From Adineta steineri (taxonomy: Eukaryota > Rotifera > Eurotatoria > Adinetida > Adinetidae): a stretch of DNA of 64,000 bases. Under the pieces are notes generated by a model. The model did not search any database and was not told the origin of the DNA. It worked only from the letters and a program-made list of their open reading frames with translations. Each line of letters begins with the position of its first letter. The first letter of the stretch is position 1. A program made the translations under genes and the position numbers. Positions 32,573 through 44,119 of this stretch are shown here, piece after piece. The stretch covers positions 362,206 through 426,205 of the forward strand of contig CAJNOI010000081.1 of assembly GCA_905250115.1 (NCBI GenBank), given 5' to 3'.

Positions 32573-34485
32573 TTAATGTGGGTGATCCACATTAAATTCA
32601 GTATCATTTGTTGATACGCGAGTGATCTGAAAGAAGCACAAATATTTGTTTATTTATTAAGTCTTTGATCTAATAAAAGTAAACTTACCGGTAGTCCAAG
32701 TAATGCTGGTGAAGATTTTAATTTTTTTGATTTGCTTGAACTTGGTTTATTGGGACTACCCACACGTTTTACACTATTTTTCTTTGAAGCAGAAGCTAAT
32801 GGTTGTTCAGATATGTCTGCTGGTGCGATTTCTAAAAATCAAATAAATTCTTTATAAAAAATTTCGTATTTTTATCAAGAAAACTTACGTTCATGAATTA
32901 CATCCGAATCACATGTAATATTAGAAATATATACTACGTTATCTTCCTTTAACGCCAAGTGAAATATAAATTGATACGACAACAAATTATATTGTTGTTT
33001 AAAAATTTTCGCTTTTTGTACTTTGGTAGTGTCTGATTCGTTTTCAAGCATAACTAAATTTCATAAAAAAAACAGATTATTTAAAAATAATTAACAAAAA
33101 GGTACAAACATGTTGTTGTTGTTCCAAACATCGTATTTCTGTCGAATGGTGTTAGATTAAAAGTATATTCTTCATATTTTTTATAACCTATTGACATACG
33201 CGGAAATCTAAAGAATTAATAAATATTATATAAATAGCATTTTATTTTATTTTTACATACTTTTTTTCCGACGCAAATGTTTTCAATGGGATGAAAACAC
33301 ATCCATGTCCAATTTTTATAGCATCTGCTTCATGATAAAAAATATCATTTTCATGTACAAATTGTTGGTTCATTGGATTATTTGTACTGGTTACTATCGT
33401 TACAACGATACCAATTGTTTGATTTCTTGCCAATGCAATTGATTGTAGATTAGGCATCTAAAATAAATCAATATAAGCAAATATTTTATATTAAGAAAAG
33501 AAACAAACTTGAACAATCATGGGATGGGATCGTGAATCAGGTAAAAAACGTCGTCCATCACATTTATAACGTAAACGTTTGTTAGCCTTTGGTTGTTGAG
33601 AAACAAACATGGTACCTTCAAGTAAACCAAATAGCATGGAATACATCAGGTACATAATTCCATCCTGACTTCCAGTTGCTTCTTTCGGAACCCAATTGTC
33701 CACAATTGTGAAATTTTGATCTTCAGTGACGTTTTGACCTTCAGTGGGGTTTTGCAATAATTGTTCATTATCAACGATAGCCATAGCATTCTGTGGCATA
33801 TCTACAATAGACATATTATCTACATCATATTTAAAAGACTGAAAAAAAACTGACCTGGTAGTACATGATTTAATTCGGTTATCAAATCCCCAAGCAATGA
33901 TTCAGCATCTTCATTATTATTAGAATTTAATTGAAGAAATAATGAAAAATCATGTTGATCTTGCGGATTTATTTCAACAACTGAAAAAAAAATTCATAAG
34001 TATGAGAAAATCCAATCATTTTTCGACTTACGGTTGCTTAGAGGAATATCAACTGAGTTGGTATTGAAACCATGTTGTTCTAGAAGATCTATTTCAAGAA
34101 CTGAAAAAAATTGATGAGTATAAAAAGATCAGCAATATTTCAACTTACGATCATTTAGAGACATCTTAGGCGAGTTGATATTGAAATCTTGTTCTCCTGG
34201 AGGATCTATTTCGAAAACTGAAAAAAATTGATAAGTGTGAAAAAATCAATCATATTTCAACTTACGATCGTTTAGAGGAATATCAGCTAAGTTGATATTG
34301 AAATTATTTTGTCCTGGAGGATCTATTTCAAAAAATGAGAAAAAAACGATCAGTATGAAAAAAACCCAATCATATTTCGACTTACGCTCGTTTAGAGAAA
34401 TATCAGTTGGGAAGATATCGAAATGATCATCCATTAGAAATAAGTTATTAAGGAATTCATCCGTGTCATATGGTTGTTGTTCCAT
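32573..34485 (-). CDS. Rel-homology-like protein 3 with duplicated acidic exons
   Basis: ATG at 34,485 (MEQQPYDTDEFLNNLFLM). Three near-identical 24-residue acidic exons (EIDPPGQNNFNINLADIPLN type) follow and then a related longer one. The core reads ANKRLRYKCDGRRFLPDSRS, HPMIVQ, an IGIVVTIVTSTNNPM strand block, GHGCVFIPLKTF and YNLLSYQFIFHLAL, matching in order the recognition loop, strands and last strand of the N-terminal Rel half. A bipartite basic stretch, KKNSVKRVGSPNKPSSSKSK, is a likely nuclear signal. It ends VDHPH at 32,573-32,575. The repeated acidic segments would suit a transactivation region. No IPT domain seen. Confidence 0.6.
34026..34385 (-). repeat. Tandemly duplicated exon-intron units in Rel-like gene 3
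   Basis: Splice donors (ACTTAC on the plus strand) recur at 34,026, 34,143, 34,260 and 34,380, i.e. every 117-120 bp. Each unit contains one roughly 72-bp exon and one roughly 45-bp intron, and units differ by only a few residues. Confidence 0.85.
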
Positions 34486-34489
34486 TTTG

Positions 34490-35262
34490 CAGTTAAATTA
34501 ATATGTTGTACTTTAAGTTTAAATAAGAGAATAAATACATTTATACGCCAGTTTGTTCTTTATAACTACACTTCTTTACCACAGTGGAAAAGTATTTTTT
34601 TTCTTTCTTTTTTCATGAGTCAAGCAGGCAAGCAGCGACAGGCAGACAAGAAGAAAAAAATAACGATGTTTATAAATAGACGACGAAGAAGTAGGTAGAC
34701 GACCAAAACATGGCTGTCGGTAATTTTGTAATAACATGTTTTGATAAAAAATATATCTTGAAAATGATAATGAAAGAAAATAGAAGATTTTTATTTTTCT
34801 TAAAATTTTCTCTCGTTGTGCAATTTCATGACAAATATTTTGTGTAAATACTTCAAAATCTAAGTAAAATATTGATAAATAAGCGATAAGCAGCAATTTA
34901 TTCTAACTTGAAAATCTTTACAAATCTGTAGAGTAAATAAGAAAGTCTACAGGTAACCTTATCTTTCAAACCTCACACTGTTATTAAAACAAAATCTAAT
35001 CGTGATTAATTATAATTTTATTTTTTTATTGAATTAAATTCAAGAAAAAAAAAAACAATTTTTAAACAAAATAAAAGTTCTTATTTCCGTTGTCGATAGC
35101 CAATACAAAAAAAAATGTTTGATTGAAAATCAAACATGCGGATGAGGGCTTTCAACAAGAAATAATTCAAAAATATTTCGTTATAATCTTGAATAACAAA
35201 AGATAAAAGAAAAAAAAATGAAAGTAAAAATAATAAGTTTTTAGTTAATGAAAATGCTTCTT
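34490..35262. other. Gene-free stretch before the tandem array
   Basis: Promoter of gene 3 and the left end of the array spacer (similarity to other spacers begins near 35,130). No supported gene. Confidence 0.5.
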
Positions 35263-36794
35263 TTATTTTCTTGATTTCGATTTCTTCTTATTTTTCATCA
35301 CTTTCATTAGTTTTACTGCTGGTTTGTTTTGTCGTTCTAAATAAATTAAACAACACTTTAAAGAAGATATTCATATAACACTCACTACTTTCTTCCATTT
35401 TATGTGTTTCACATACAATATCTGTAAAACGGAATAGTTCATTTTCTTTGATTAATAATTGACAGATGATTCGACTAGCTTTCAAGTTATATTGATCAAA
35501 AATCTTTTTAGCTTCATTCACCGTAACTATTTCATTACCATCTATATCTAATGTTAAATAAATATTAAATATATATTCAGTATGTAGAAAAGAAAATTAT
35601 AATACCACTAGCAATTCCGAATAGTTCAAGTGGCGTTAATAGACGATTATGTGCTTTTAGCTTTCTCTTAATTATTGATAAATGTTCTAATCTAGATGAA
35701 GAATAAATTAAAAATAGTTTTAATAAAAAAAACACGATCTTACGCTTTTATTCCTTTTTTAATATCATCTGAAGTTAAAGGAACACAAATAGTGCCATCC
35801 GTTAATTCATATGCATCATCGGAATGATATCCCAGTTTATTTGGATGAAGACATACTTCATCCGATGGATTTTCGGTCCATGTAGCCAGTAACAATCGAA
35901 TCCAAAATGTTTGATCAGAACTTAATTGAATATTTTTTAAATTGAGTATCTAAAGAATAAAAATAATAGTCAACAAAAAACTAAGAAGAAGATGAAGAAT
36001 GTTGACATACATCAATCTTCATAGAATTTGCTGTTCGACGTCGACGATCAGTTTTATAGCGAAGACGAAGACTAGCTGATGGATGAGTATTAATAGTCAT
36101 TAATAGTTTTGCAATCAATTCGTTAATGATTTCTAAATTCGCTTCTTCAGTATGCTGCTCTAAATCATCCAGATTGGGTTCTGATAATGTATCAGCAACT
36201 GTTTCCGTATTTCTTATTTCTACGTCTGTAAAAAGGAACATTTCAAATAAGTTTTATAAAGTAAACAAATTTTAACAAACCAGAAGGAGTTGTGGTAACA
36301 GTCTCCTCATTGACTGGTTCTACAATTTTATCAAAATTAGTTCTTTTGAAAAAAAACATGAAAAAAAACATGAAAAAAAACATACCAGTAAAATAGTGTA
36401 TAACCCCCAAGGATTGACCACGAAATAATTCTTCAACAACATCATTATTAGGCATAACTGATGCTGTTGCTTGCTCATTATGACTATGAGAAGTGACACC
36501 TTCATTATTAAAAAGATCATCTGGACTTCGGAAAGATGCCGGTAAGTATATATCCAAATCATTTCTCGAGCTGATATTTGAACATTGAGCTTGTTCACAA
36601 AGCAACACTTGTGTATCGAAATCATTTCTTGAGCTGCTATCTGAACATTGAAATTGATCCAAAGACAATATTGTATCGAGCTGATTAAAAAACTCTTCAT
36701 TATAAGTACATTGAGGAACTAAAATTAATATAATAAAATTAAAAAAACTACTGTGTTGATGTTTTAATTTACTTTCATCGGGTTGATATTCCAT
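35263..36794 (-). CDS. Array copy A, Rel-homology N-half protein
   Basis: ATG at 36,794 (MEYQPDES); eight exons. The long acidic Ser/Asp-rich second exon contains two internal repeats (CSDSSSRNDFD / CSNISSRNDLD). The core exons give HPSASLRLRYKTDRRRR, QTFWIRLLLATWTENPSDE, DGTICVPLTSDDIKKGIKA, LEHLSIIKRKLKAHNRLLTP and FDQYNLKASRIICQLLI. These parallel, in order, the Rel RFRY recognition loop, SLVTKDPP..HPH, DGVC.V, NLGI.CVKK and LNAVRLCFQ. A basic tail, KVMKNKKKSKSRK, ends at 35,263. About 380 residues and no dimerisation domain. It has the best promoter of the array (TATA at 36,878, CCAAT at 36,916). All splice sites and the frame look intact. Confidence 0.6.
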
Positions 36795-36877
36795 ATTTGT
36801 TGTAAATTTTTTATCTGAAACGAAAAAATCTCTGTAACTATTAAAAGAAATGTCGCGTTTTTAAAAAAAAATTGCCC

Positions 36878-36884
36878 TTTTATA
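36878..36884 (-). promoter_or_regulatory. TATA box of array copy A
   Basis: TATAAAA on the minus strand, 84 bp upstream of the ATG. The same position in copies B, E and F is degraded, so copy A may be the most strongly expressed. Confidence 0.5.
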
Positions 36885-36915
36885 GCTGCTTACTCGCTTT
36901 GCTAGAAGGAAGCTG

Positions 36916-36920
36916 ATTGG
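36916..36920 (-). promoter_or_regulatory. CCAAT box conserved across array copies
   Basis: CCAATCAG about 35 bp upstream of the TATA box. Counterparts are visible upstream of copies B (about 40,410), C (about 44,238), D (one change) and F (about 57,320). Confidence 0.45.
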
Positions 36921-37148
36921 TGAAACAAAACTCCTATAATGTTGAGACGAAAAATATAGGTGTCTTGAGTTGGTTTAAAAAAGATCTCAACTATTTGTAA
37001 CAAGCTTTCACGAACATTACTAACTTTAAAGTAATTTATATTTTTGTCATATTAAAATGATAGAGCCTAGGAAAAGGACATAAATAAAATATAAGAGAAG
37101 AATTTAATCGGAGAGGAGAAAGAAGAATCACAGGCGTATTAAATGAGT

Positions 37149-37164
37149 CTTGGAAAATTCCAAG
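37149..37164. promoter_or_regulatory. Candidate kB-type site upstream of copy A
   Basis: CTTGGAAAATTCCAAG: 7-bp inverted arms around AA, containing the GGAAAATTCC decamer that fits GGRNNNYYCC. It lies about 355 bp upstream of the ATG of copy A. The matching spacer positions of B-F have lost the symmetry. Confidence 0.3.
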
Positions 37165-37429
37165 TCGATGATGAAAGAAAGAAAAATGTCTGCAGTGATT
37201 TACATTGAGTAAATGATGTTGCTTTAAAACATATAACAGTTTTTTTTAATTATCTTTATTGTCTAATATGTTTATACATTCAGATATATGAAAATATATA
37301 TTCCTATAAAATAGAACAATATACGAAATAGTTCTTTTTACATGATTATTAAAGTCACGTATTGTCAATGTCTGTTCAGATATTACACATCTATGACAAA
37401 TAAATGACTTATTGGTATAAATTAATGTA

Positions 37430-37940
37430 ACATTTAAATTTTCGATATATAGAAAAATTTACTTCATAGTACCAGTTTTTATATCTTTATCAATAACTGG
37501 AATAAAAATCGAGCCACTATGAATTTTTGCATATTCATTTTTAATTCATATCCTATTTTAAACATTTCTCATAAAAACTATAATACCAAATCATTGATTA
37601 AAATAATCAGCGAAATCATCATCTACATCATAAAATGTACTCGATGAAGAAGATAGTTCAGACGCACTTGATTCGTCAAATAAATTGAAAATTGAATCAT
37701 TATTACATCTGCAGTAAAATGTAGCTATTAAAAGAAAATTTTATCTAGTTGTTAAATAAAAATATTACTTACATGGTTCATAATAAAAATTAACACGTAC
37801 AATTTCTTGATTATTTTAACGAACAACAATAGGAACTTCTAATTTATGATTTTCATTTGCTTCTATCAGGCATGACGGAATTGTAAATGTAATTGTTTTT
37901 GAATCAACAAAGCGAAATGAAACCGGTTGTTGACGTTGTA
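37430..37940 (-). pseudogene. Chimeric Rel-like pseudogene from two upstream genes
   Basis: 37,430-37,553 matches 58,850-58,976 (exon of the 58.5-kb gene), and 37,567-37,940 matches 60,990-61,370 (last exons of the 61-kb gene), in the same order and orientation, as if the 2 kb between them had been deleted. The first part has a Trp codon changed to TGA (37,546-37,548) and the second a Gln codon changed to TAA (37,816-37,818). It is inserted in the spacer between copies A and B. Confidence 0.85.
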
Positions 37941-38819
37941 AAGAAGAATATTAAAAATATATTAGAAATATATAAATAATTAGGTTTTCAATATTTTTTT
38001 AAAACTAGTCAATTCAATTAAAGAGTAGTTATAAAGATCGAAATGTGTTATAGCATCACTCTCACATCCATCCAATCTTCATTGAACGAAGTCCATCCAC
38101 ATCTAATGCAAATATATTTCTTGCAGAATCAATACTTTATTTAGAATTATGGACTTTATCGTATCAAACAGTTAAATCAAGAAAAAAACGTAGTTTGCGC
38201 TCTAAATCATGCTTGACGAACAACATATACGGACACATTGTCCTGTATGTATTCTTTAAAAATATTCTGAATCACGCGAAGCAAAACAAACAGGTGGATG
38301 AATAACGTTTAGGTCCATCTTACTAGTACAATAGTTAAATTTTCATACTTTACTCCTTTCATATTTCGAATTCCTACTTTAGAATCTTGTAGATATCTTA
38401 TTTACTTTTTGATTGTTTCTTTATTTTTCTTATAATAAATTAATCCTCATACTAATAAACTTATTTCTTCTAATGAGAACATCTGAATGTTTTACTTATA
38501 CTTATATATTAAAAACTGATCATTGTACCACTGACTATTTAATAGTTTCACTGATCATTTCCATCTTTATTTACTGAGCATTTCGTTTATTTTATTGATC
38601 ACTTAAATGATAACCGAAAATAAAAGTCCATAACGCAGTTCTCAATAATGAAAAAAAGAAATTTTTTTGATTAAACATAACAGTAGGCGAAGAAGGCCAT
38701 TTAACAAGAAATAATCGAAAAGTGTCTCTTTATAGGCTTGAATAATAAAAAATAACAGAAAATAAAAATAAAAATAAAAGTAAAAACAATAAATTTTTTA
38801 GTTAATGAAAATGCTTCTT

Positions 38820-40291
38820 TCATTTTCTTGATCTCGACTTTTTCTTATTCTTCATCATTTTCAATTGATTCTACTAATTGTTATGTTGGTTGCCTTAAAC
38901 AAATCAAAGAATACTTTGAAGAAGAAGATATTATTATAACACTCACTAATTTCTTCCATTTTATGTGTTCCACATGCAATATCCGTAAAATGAATTCTTC
39001 CATTTTGTACGATCAATAGTTGACAAACAATCCACATAGCTTTCGAGTTAAATTCATCAAAAATCTCTATAGCTTCATCCATCGGAACTATTTCGTTGCC
39101 ATGTATATCTAATGTTGAATAAATATTAAACATATATTTATTTCATAGAAAAGAAAATTAAAATACTACTAGCAATTCCCAATATATCAATTAGCGTCTA
39201 CTCCCTATTATATATGCTTGGCTTTCTTTTAACTATTTGTAAATGTGGAAATCTAAATAAAGAACGAATCAGAAATAGTTTTAATAAAAACAAACATGAT
39301 CATACGCTACTGTTCCTTTGTTGATATCATCTGAAGTTAAAGGAACACAAATTGTTCCATCGTTTAATATTTGTGCATCATCGGAATGATATTTTAGTTT
39401 ATTTGGATGATGATATATTTGGTCTGATGAATTTTCGATCCGTGCAGCTAGCACCAATCGAATATAAAATGATTGATTAGAGCTTAATTTAATGTTTCTT
39501 AAATTGGATATCTAAATAATAAAAATGATATTCAACAAAAAAACTAAAACGAAGATGAAGAATATTAACATACATCAATCTCCATAGGATTTGTAAGAGA
39601 ATTTGGTATTCGACGGCGATCATCAGAGTCATAGCGAAGACGAAGACTAGCTGGTGGATCAGTTTTAACAGTCATTATTATTCCTGCAATCGATTCGTGA
39701 AAGATTACTAAACTTGTTTCTTCAGCATGATGCTCTGAATCATTCAGATCGGGTTCACATGATGTATCAGCAACTGTCTCCGTGTTATTTTCATCCACGC
39801 CTGTAAAAGGAAACATTGCAAATAAGTTTTAAAGAGTAAACAAATTTTAACAAACCAGAAGGAGGTGTAGTAACAGTCACTTCATTGACTGGTACTAGAA
39901 TATTATCAAAATGAATTCTTTTGAAAAAAAACATGAAAAAAATACCGTTAAAAGAGTGTGCGGTCCCCAAGGGTGCACCAGGAAATAATTCTGCATTAAT
40001 ATGATCATCAGGCATAGATGATATCGTTGGTTGCCCATTAAGACTAGGAGAACTGGCGTATTCATTATTAAAAGAATCCTCTGAACTTTGGACGGATGAC
40101 AATAAGGTTGTATCTGAATTATCTCCCGAGCTGCTGTTTACAGATTGAAATTGATCGAGAAACAATATTGTATCGTACCGATTAAAAACTCGATCATCTG
40201 ATGTACCTTGAGCATCTAAAATTAATACAATGAGATTAAGAAAACCATTAAGTCAATGTTTTAATTTACCATCATTAGATTGATCTGCCAT
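38820..40291 (-). pseudogene. Array copy B, premature stop
   Basis: ATG at 40,291 (MADQSND) and the same exon order as copy A. DPPASLRLRYDSDDRRRIPN, QSFYIRLVLAARIE and DGTICVPLTSDDINKGTVA are intact. In the next exon the codon after NRE is TAG (39,198-39,200), where the other copies read Leu/Phe, and the last exon has shifted frame so that the KNKKKSRSRK tail survives only out of frame. It could still make a truncated protein ending within the Rel half, but relaxed selection is the simpler reading. Confidence 0.65.
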
Positions 40292-40299
40292 ATTTGTTG

Positions 40300-42260
40300 T
40301 AAGTTTTGATCTAAAAACAAACAAAAGCACTATACCGATTACAAAGACATCTGCCATTTGATTTAATATTTTTTCCCGTCAATAACTGCTTATTCATTTT
40401 TCTAAAAAGATCTGATTGGCGAAACAAGACTCCTATAATACTGAAACGAAGAATATAGGTGTCTTGAATTGATTTAAAAAAAGACCTCAACTGTTTGCAA
40501 TAGGTTCTCTCGACAATACTGACTTTCAACTAATTTGTATTTTTGTCATATTGAAATGATAGAGCATAGCAAAAGGACATAAATGAAATATTAGAGACGA
40601 AATTAATCGAAAAGAATAAAGAATAGATCACGTGCATATTAATTCAGTTTTGAAAAGTTTCAAGTCGATGATGTAAGAAAGAAAAATGTCAGCAGTGATT
40701 CATAGAGTACAAACAATGTTATTTTAAAACGTACAACAGTCTTTTTTGGGAATTATCTTTATCGTCTAACATGTTTATATATTCATATATATGAAAATAC
40801 ATATTCCTACAAAATAGAACAATATAAGATAGAGTTCTTTTTATATAGTTATTAAAATCATATATTTTCGATGTCTGTTCAGATATTACACATCTATGAC
40901 AAACAAACAACTTTATTCATATATACTCTTATTTATTTCAATAATCTTTTGGTGTATGTTACAGTTAAAAGTTTAAGGCAAAGAAAAATTAAGAATGACT
41001 AAAATCTAATATTAGAATGAGATTTAAAAAACTATTGAAGATTATATTTCCTCTACATAGTACAATGCATTTCGTAGATCAAATTAGCCACACTTACATT
41101 GTTTCCATTTAATGATTTACTTTACATATCTTGAGTTTTGTGCAAAGAAATGAACTTTGACTGTCATTTATTCCCTCAGTCTACTTACATGTAAGATCAT
41201 TTCATCTTTCTTACACCGTCTACTCTGTTAATATTAGTTCTAGAAATGACTGGAAGTCAATAGTAAACACCATAACCAAAAGAGTAATTCGATTTAGTTC
41301 ATAATATATAACACAACATCAAAACTACTGATTTGTTAGTTTTTGAGAGCTAATGTTATGTAAAAGAGATAAGACAAAATCATGTTTTTGACTTCGGATA
41401 AAATCAAACTGTATCCATCATTGTGATATATGAAAAGTATTAGAACTTTTGTGTGTTAGAATACATAGATTAGATTAGTAATCTTTTAGAGAAAATTGTT
41501 TAATAGCTCTCCATCAACTCTTCATTGAACCAGGCCCATACGCATTTAATACAAGCATATTTGTTGTACAATCAATACTTTGCTTAGAACTATGGAGTTT
41601 ATTGTATCAGACAGTTAAATCGACAAAAAACTTGGTTTGCGCTCCAAATCATGCTTGACGAACATCACATTAGGACACATTGTTGTGTATGTGTTCGTTA
41701 GAAATATTATCAATTACGCGAAGCAAAACAGACAGGCGAATGAACAACGTTCAGATCTACCTTACTAGTACAACAGTTATATTTTCATATTTTTTTCTTT
41801 CATACTTTTCTCCTTTCATATTTCGAATTCTTACTTACGAATCTTGTAGATTTCTTACTTAGTTTTTGGTTCTTTATCTATTTTTCTCATAATAAATTAA
41901 TCTTCATACTAATAAACTTATTTCTTCTAATGAGAACATCTGAATGTTTTACTTATACTTATATATTAAAAACTGATCATTGTACCACTGACTATTTAAT
42001 AGTTTCACTGATCATTTCCATCTTTATTTACTGAGCATTTCATTTATTTTATTGACCACTTAAATGATAACCGAAAATAAAAGTCCATAATCCGGTTGTC
42101 AATAAACAAAAAAACAAAAAATTTTAATTAAACATAACAATAGGCGGAGAAGGCCATTTAACAAGAAATAATCGAAAAGTGTGTCTGTAGAAGCTTGAAT
42201 AACAAAGAATAACAGAAAATAAAAATAAAAACAATACATTTTTAGTTAATGAAAATGCTT
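40300..42260. repeat. Array spacer between copies B and C
   Basis: Conserved non-coding spacer, largely alignable with the A-B, C-D and D-E spacers (for example 41,500-42,120 with 38,060-38,640). No gene. Confidence 0.7.
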
Positions 42261-42263
42261 CTT

Positions 42264-44114
42264 TCATTTTCTTGATCTGGATTTCTTCTTATTCTTCATC
42301 ATATTCAATTGGTTCTATTAATTGTTATATTGATCGCCCTAAATAAATCAAATAATACTTTGAAGAAGAAAATATTCTTATAACACTCATTACTTTCTTC
42401 TATTCTATGTGTCCAACATATAACATTTGAAAATCGAAGTGTTCTATTTTGTTCGATCAATAGTTGACAAATAATCCACATAGCTCTCAAGTTATAATTA
42501 TTAAAAATCACTTTAGCTTCCCGTATCGTGATTGTTCTGTTACCACGTATTTCTAATGTTAAATAAATATTAAATATATATTCAATATGTAGAAAAGAAA
42601 ATTATAATACCACTAGCAATTTCCAATAGCTTAAGTGGCGTTAGTTCACTATTGTATTCTCTAAGCCGCCTTTTCAATATTTGTAAACGTCTAAATCTAA
42701 ATGAAGAATAAATTAAAAATAGTTTTAATTAAAAAAAACATAATCATACGCTTTTGTTCCGTTGTTGATATCATCTAAAGTTAAAGGAACACAAATTGTT
42801 CCATCCATTAATGTAAATGCGTCATGGGAATGATATCTCAATATATTTGGATGAAGATATACGTCGTCTGTTAGATTATCGGTACATGCAGCTAGTAACA
42901 GTCGAATACAGAATCTTTGGCCAGACCTTAATCTAATGTTTCTTACACGAGATATCTGAAGAATAGAAATGATATTCAACAAAAAACTAAGAAGAAGATG
43001 AGGAATATTAACATACATCAATAACCATAGGATCTCTAAAATATCGACGTCGACCATCAGATTCATAGTCAAGACGAAAATTAGCTGGTGGATGAGTTCT
43101 AACAGCCATTATTGATTCTGCAATCGATTCGCTAAAGATTGCTAAACTCGTTCCTTCAGCATCGTACTCTAAATAGTCCAGACTGGGTTCTAATAATGTA
43201 TCAGCAACTGCTTCCGTGCTATCTTCGTCCTCGTCTGTAAAAAAAACATTTCAAATAAGTTTTATAAAGTAAGTAAATTATTTAACAGACCAGAAGGAGT
43301 TGTAGTAACAGTCACTTCATTGTCTGGTTCTAGAATATTATCAAAATTGATTCTTTTGAAAAAAACTTGAAAGAAAATACCCTGAATATAGTGTATAACC
43401 CCCAAGGATTGACCAGGCAATAATTCTTCATCATCAACAGGATCATCACGCACAGATGGTATTCTTGGTTGCTCATTAAGACTAGAAGAAGTGACGTTTT
43501 CATTACTAAAAAGATCCTCTGAACTTTGGGCAGGTGATGGTAGGGTTGTATCCGACGAGGAAAGGTCACCAACATGAAAATCATTTTTGAGCTAATAAAT
43601 TTCAAAAAGTGCTCATACTTTACCAACGATATGTGAAAATTCTGTTTTTCTAAAAGCTTATTATTTCGTAAAGGAAGTGTCCGATTGAACTGAAGTTTTC
43701 ATGAGATGCTATCTACTTTGGGTACTATCCATGGATAAGAATTCTGGCCAAACTGCCATCATTAGATTTTCATTCTTATATCAAGATATAATCTAAAATT
43801 TCAGTAAAATAACTATAACTCGAAGAGAAAGCGTTATTAGCCGCTATCCTTTTAGGCGTTTATTAAGCACACTGGTATCTACTTGTGCATAAAATATTAG
43901 CTCAAAAATAATTCTCAAGGTGGTGACTCTTCCTCGTGAGTCATCTCTCGAGTGCTGTTTATAGATTAAAATTGATCGAGAAGCAATATTGTAACGTACT
44001 TATTAAAAACCTCATCATTAGATGTACTTTGTGGAACTAGAATTAACACAATGCAAAAATTAAAATACTACTATACTAATGTTTTAATTTACCATCATTA
44101 GATTGATCTGCCAT
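42264..44114 (-). pseudogene. Array copy C, disrupted by a MITE
   Basis: ATG at 44,114 (MADQSND). The acidic exon is split by a 381-bp insertion (43,556-43,936), and the last exon, if spliced as in copy A, stops after RRSI. The recognition loop is also altered: NFRLDYESDGRRR has Asp where the other copies have the second Arg of RLRY. The remaining core exons (DGTICVPLTLDDINNGTKA and RRLQILKRRLREYNSELTP) are open. It is probably a pseudogene, though the exons downstream of the MITE remain spliceable. Confidence 0.7.
43556..43936. mobile_element. MITE inserted in copy C
   Basis: Left end CGAGGAAAGGTCACCAACAT, right end the inverse of CGAGGAAGAGTCACCACCTT. The similarity continues inward to TTTTTGAGCTAAT for about 45 bp. 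Flanks CGA/TGA against an uninterrupted ATCTGAGTCAT in copy E suggest a 3-bp target duplication. Non-coding class II element of unknown superfamily. Confidence 0.75.
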
Positions 44115-44119
44115 ATTTG

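Noticed and set aside
34026-34385. CRISPR-like or satellite repeat
   Set aside because: Each 117-120 bp unit is an exon plus intron of a coding gene with conserved splice sites.
35288-35400. Alternative C-terminus read through the last intron (MEESSECYMNIFF type) in array copies
   Set aside because: It spans a sequence with good GT/AG splice signals, and the spliced form gives a basic tail shared by A and F and by D and E.
35540-35560. EF-hand in array copies (DIDGNE stretch before NLKASR)
   Set aside because: The glycine and acidic residues are not at EF-loop positions and the stretch varies to DIRGNG and GIDGNK in other copies.
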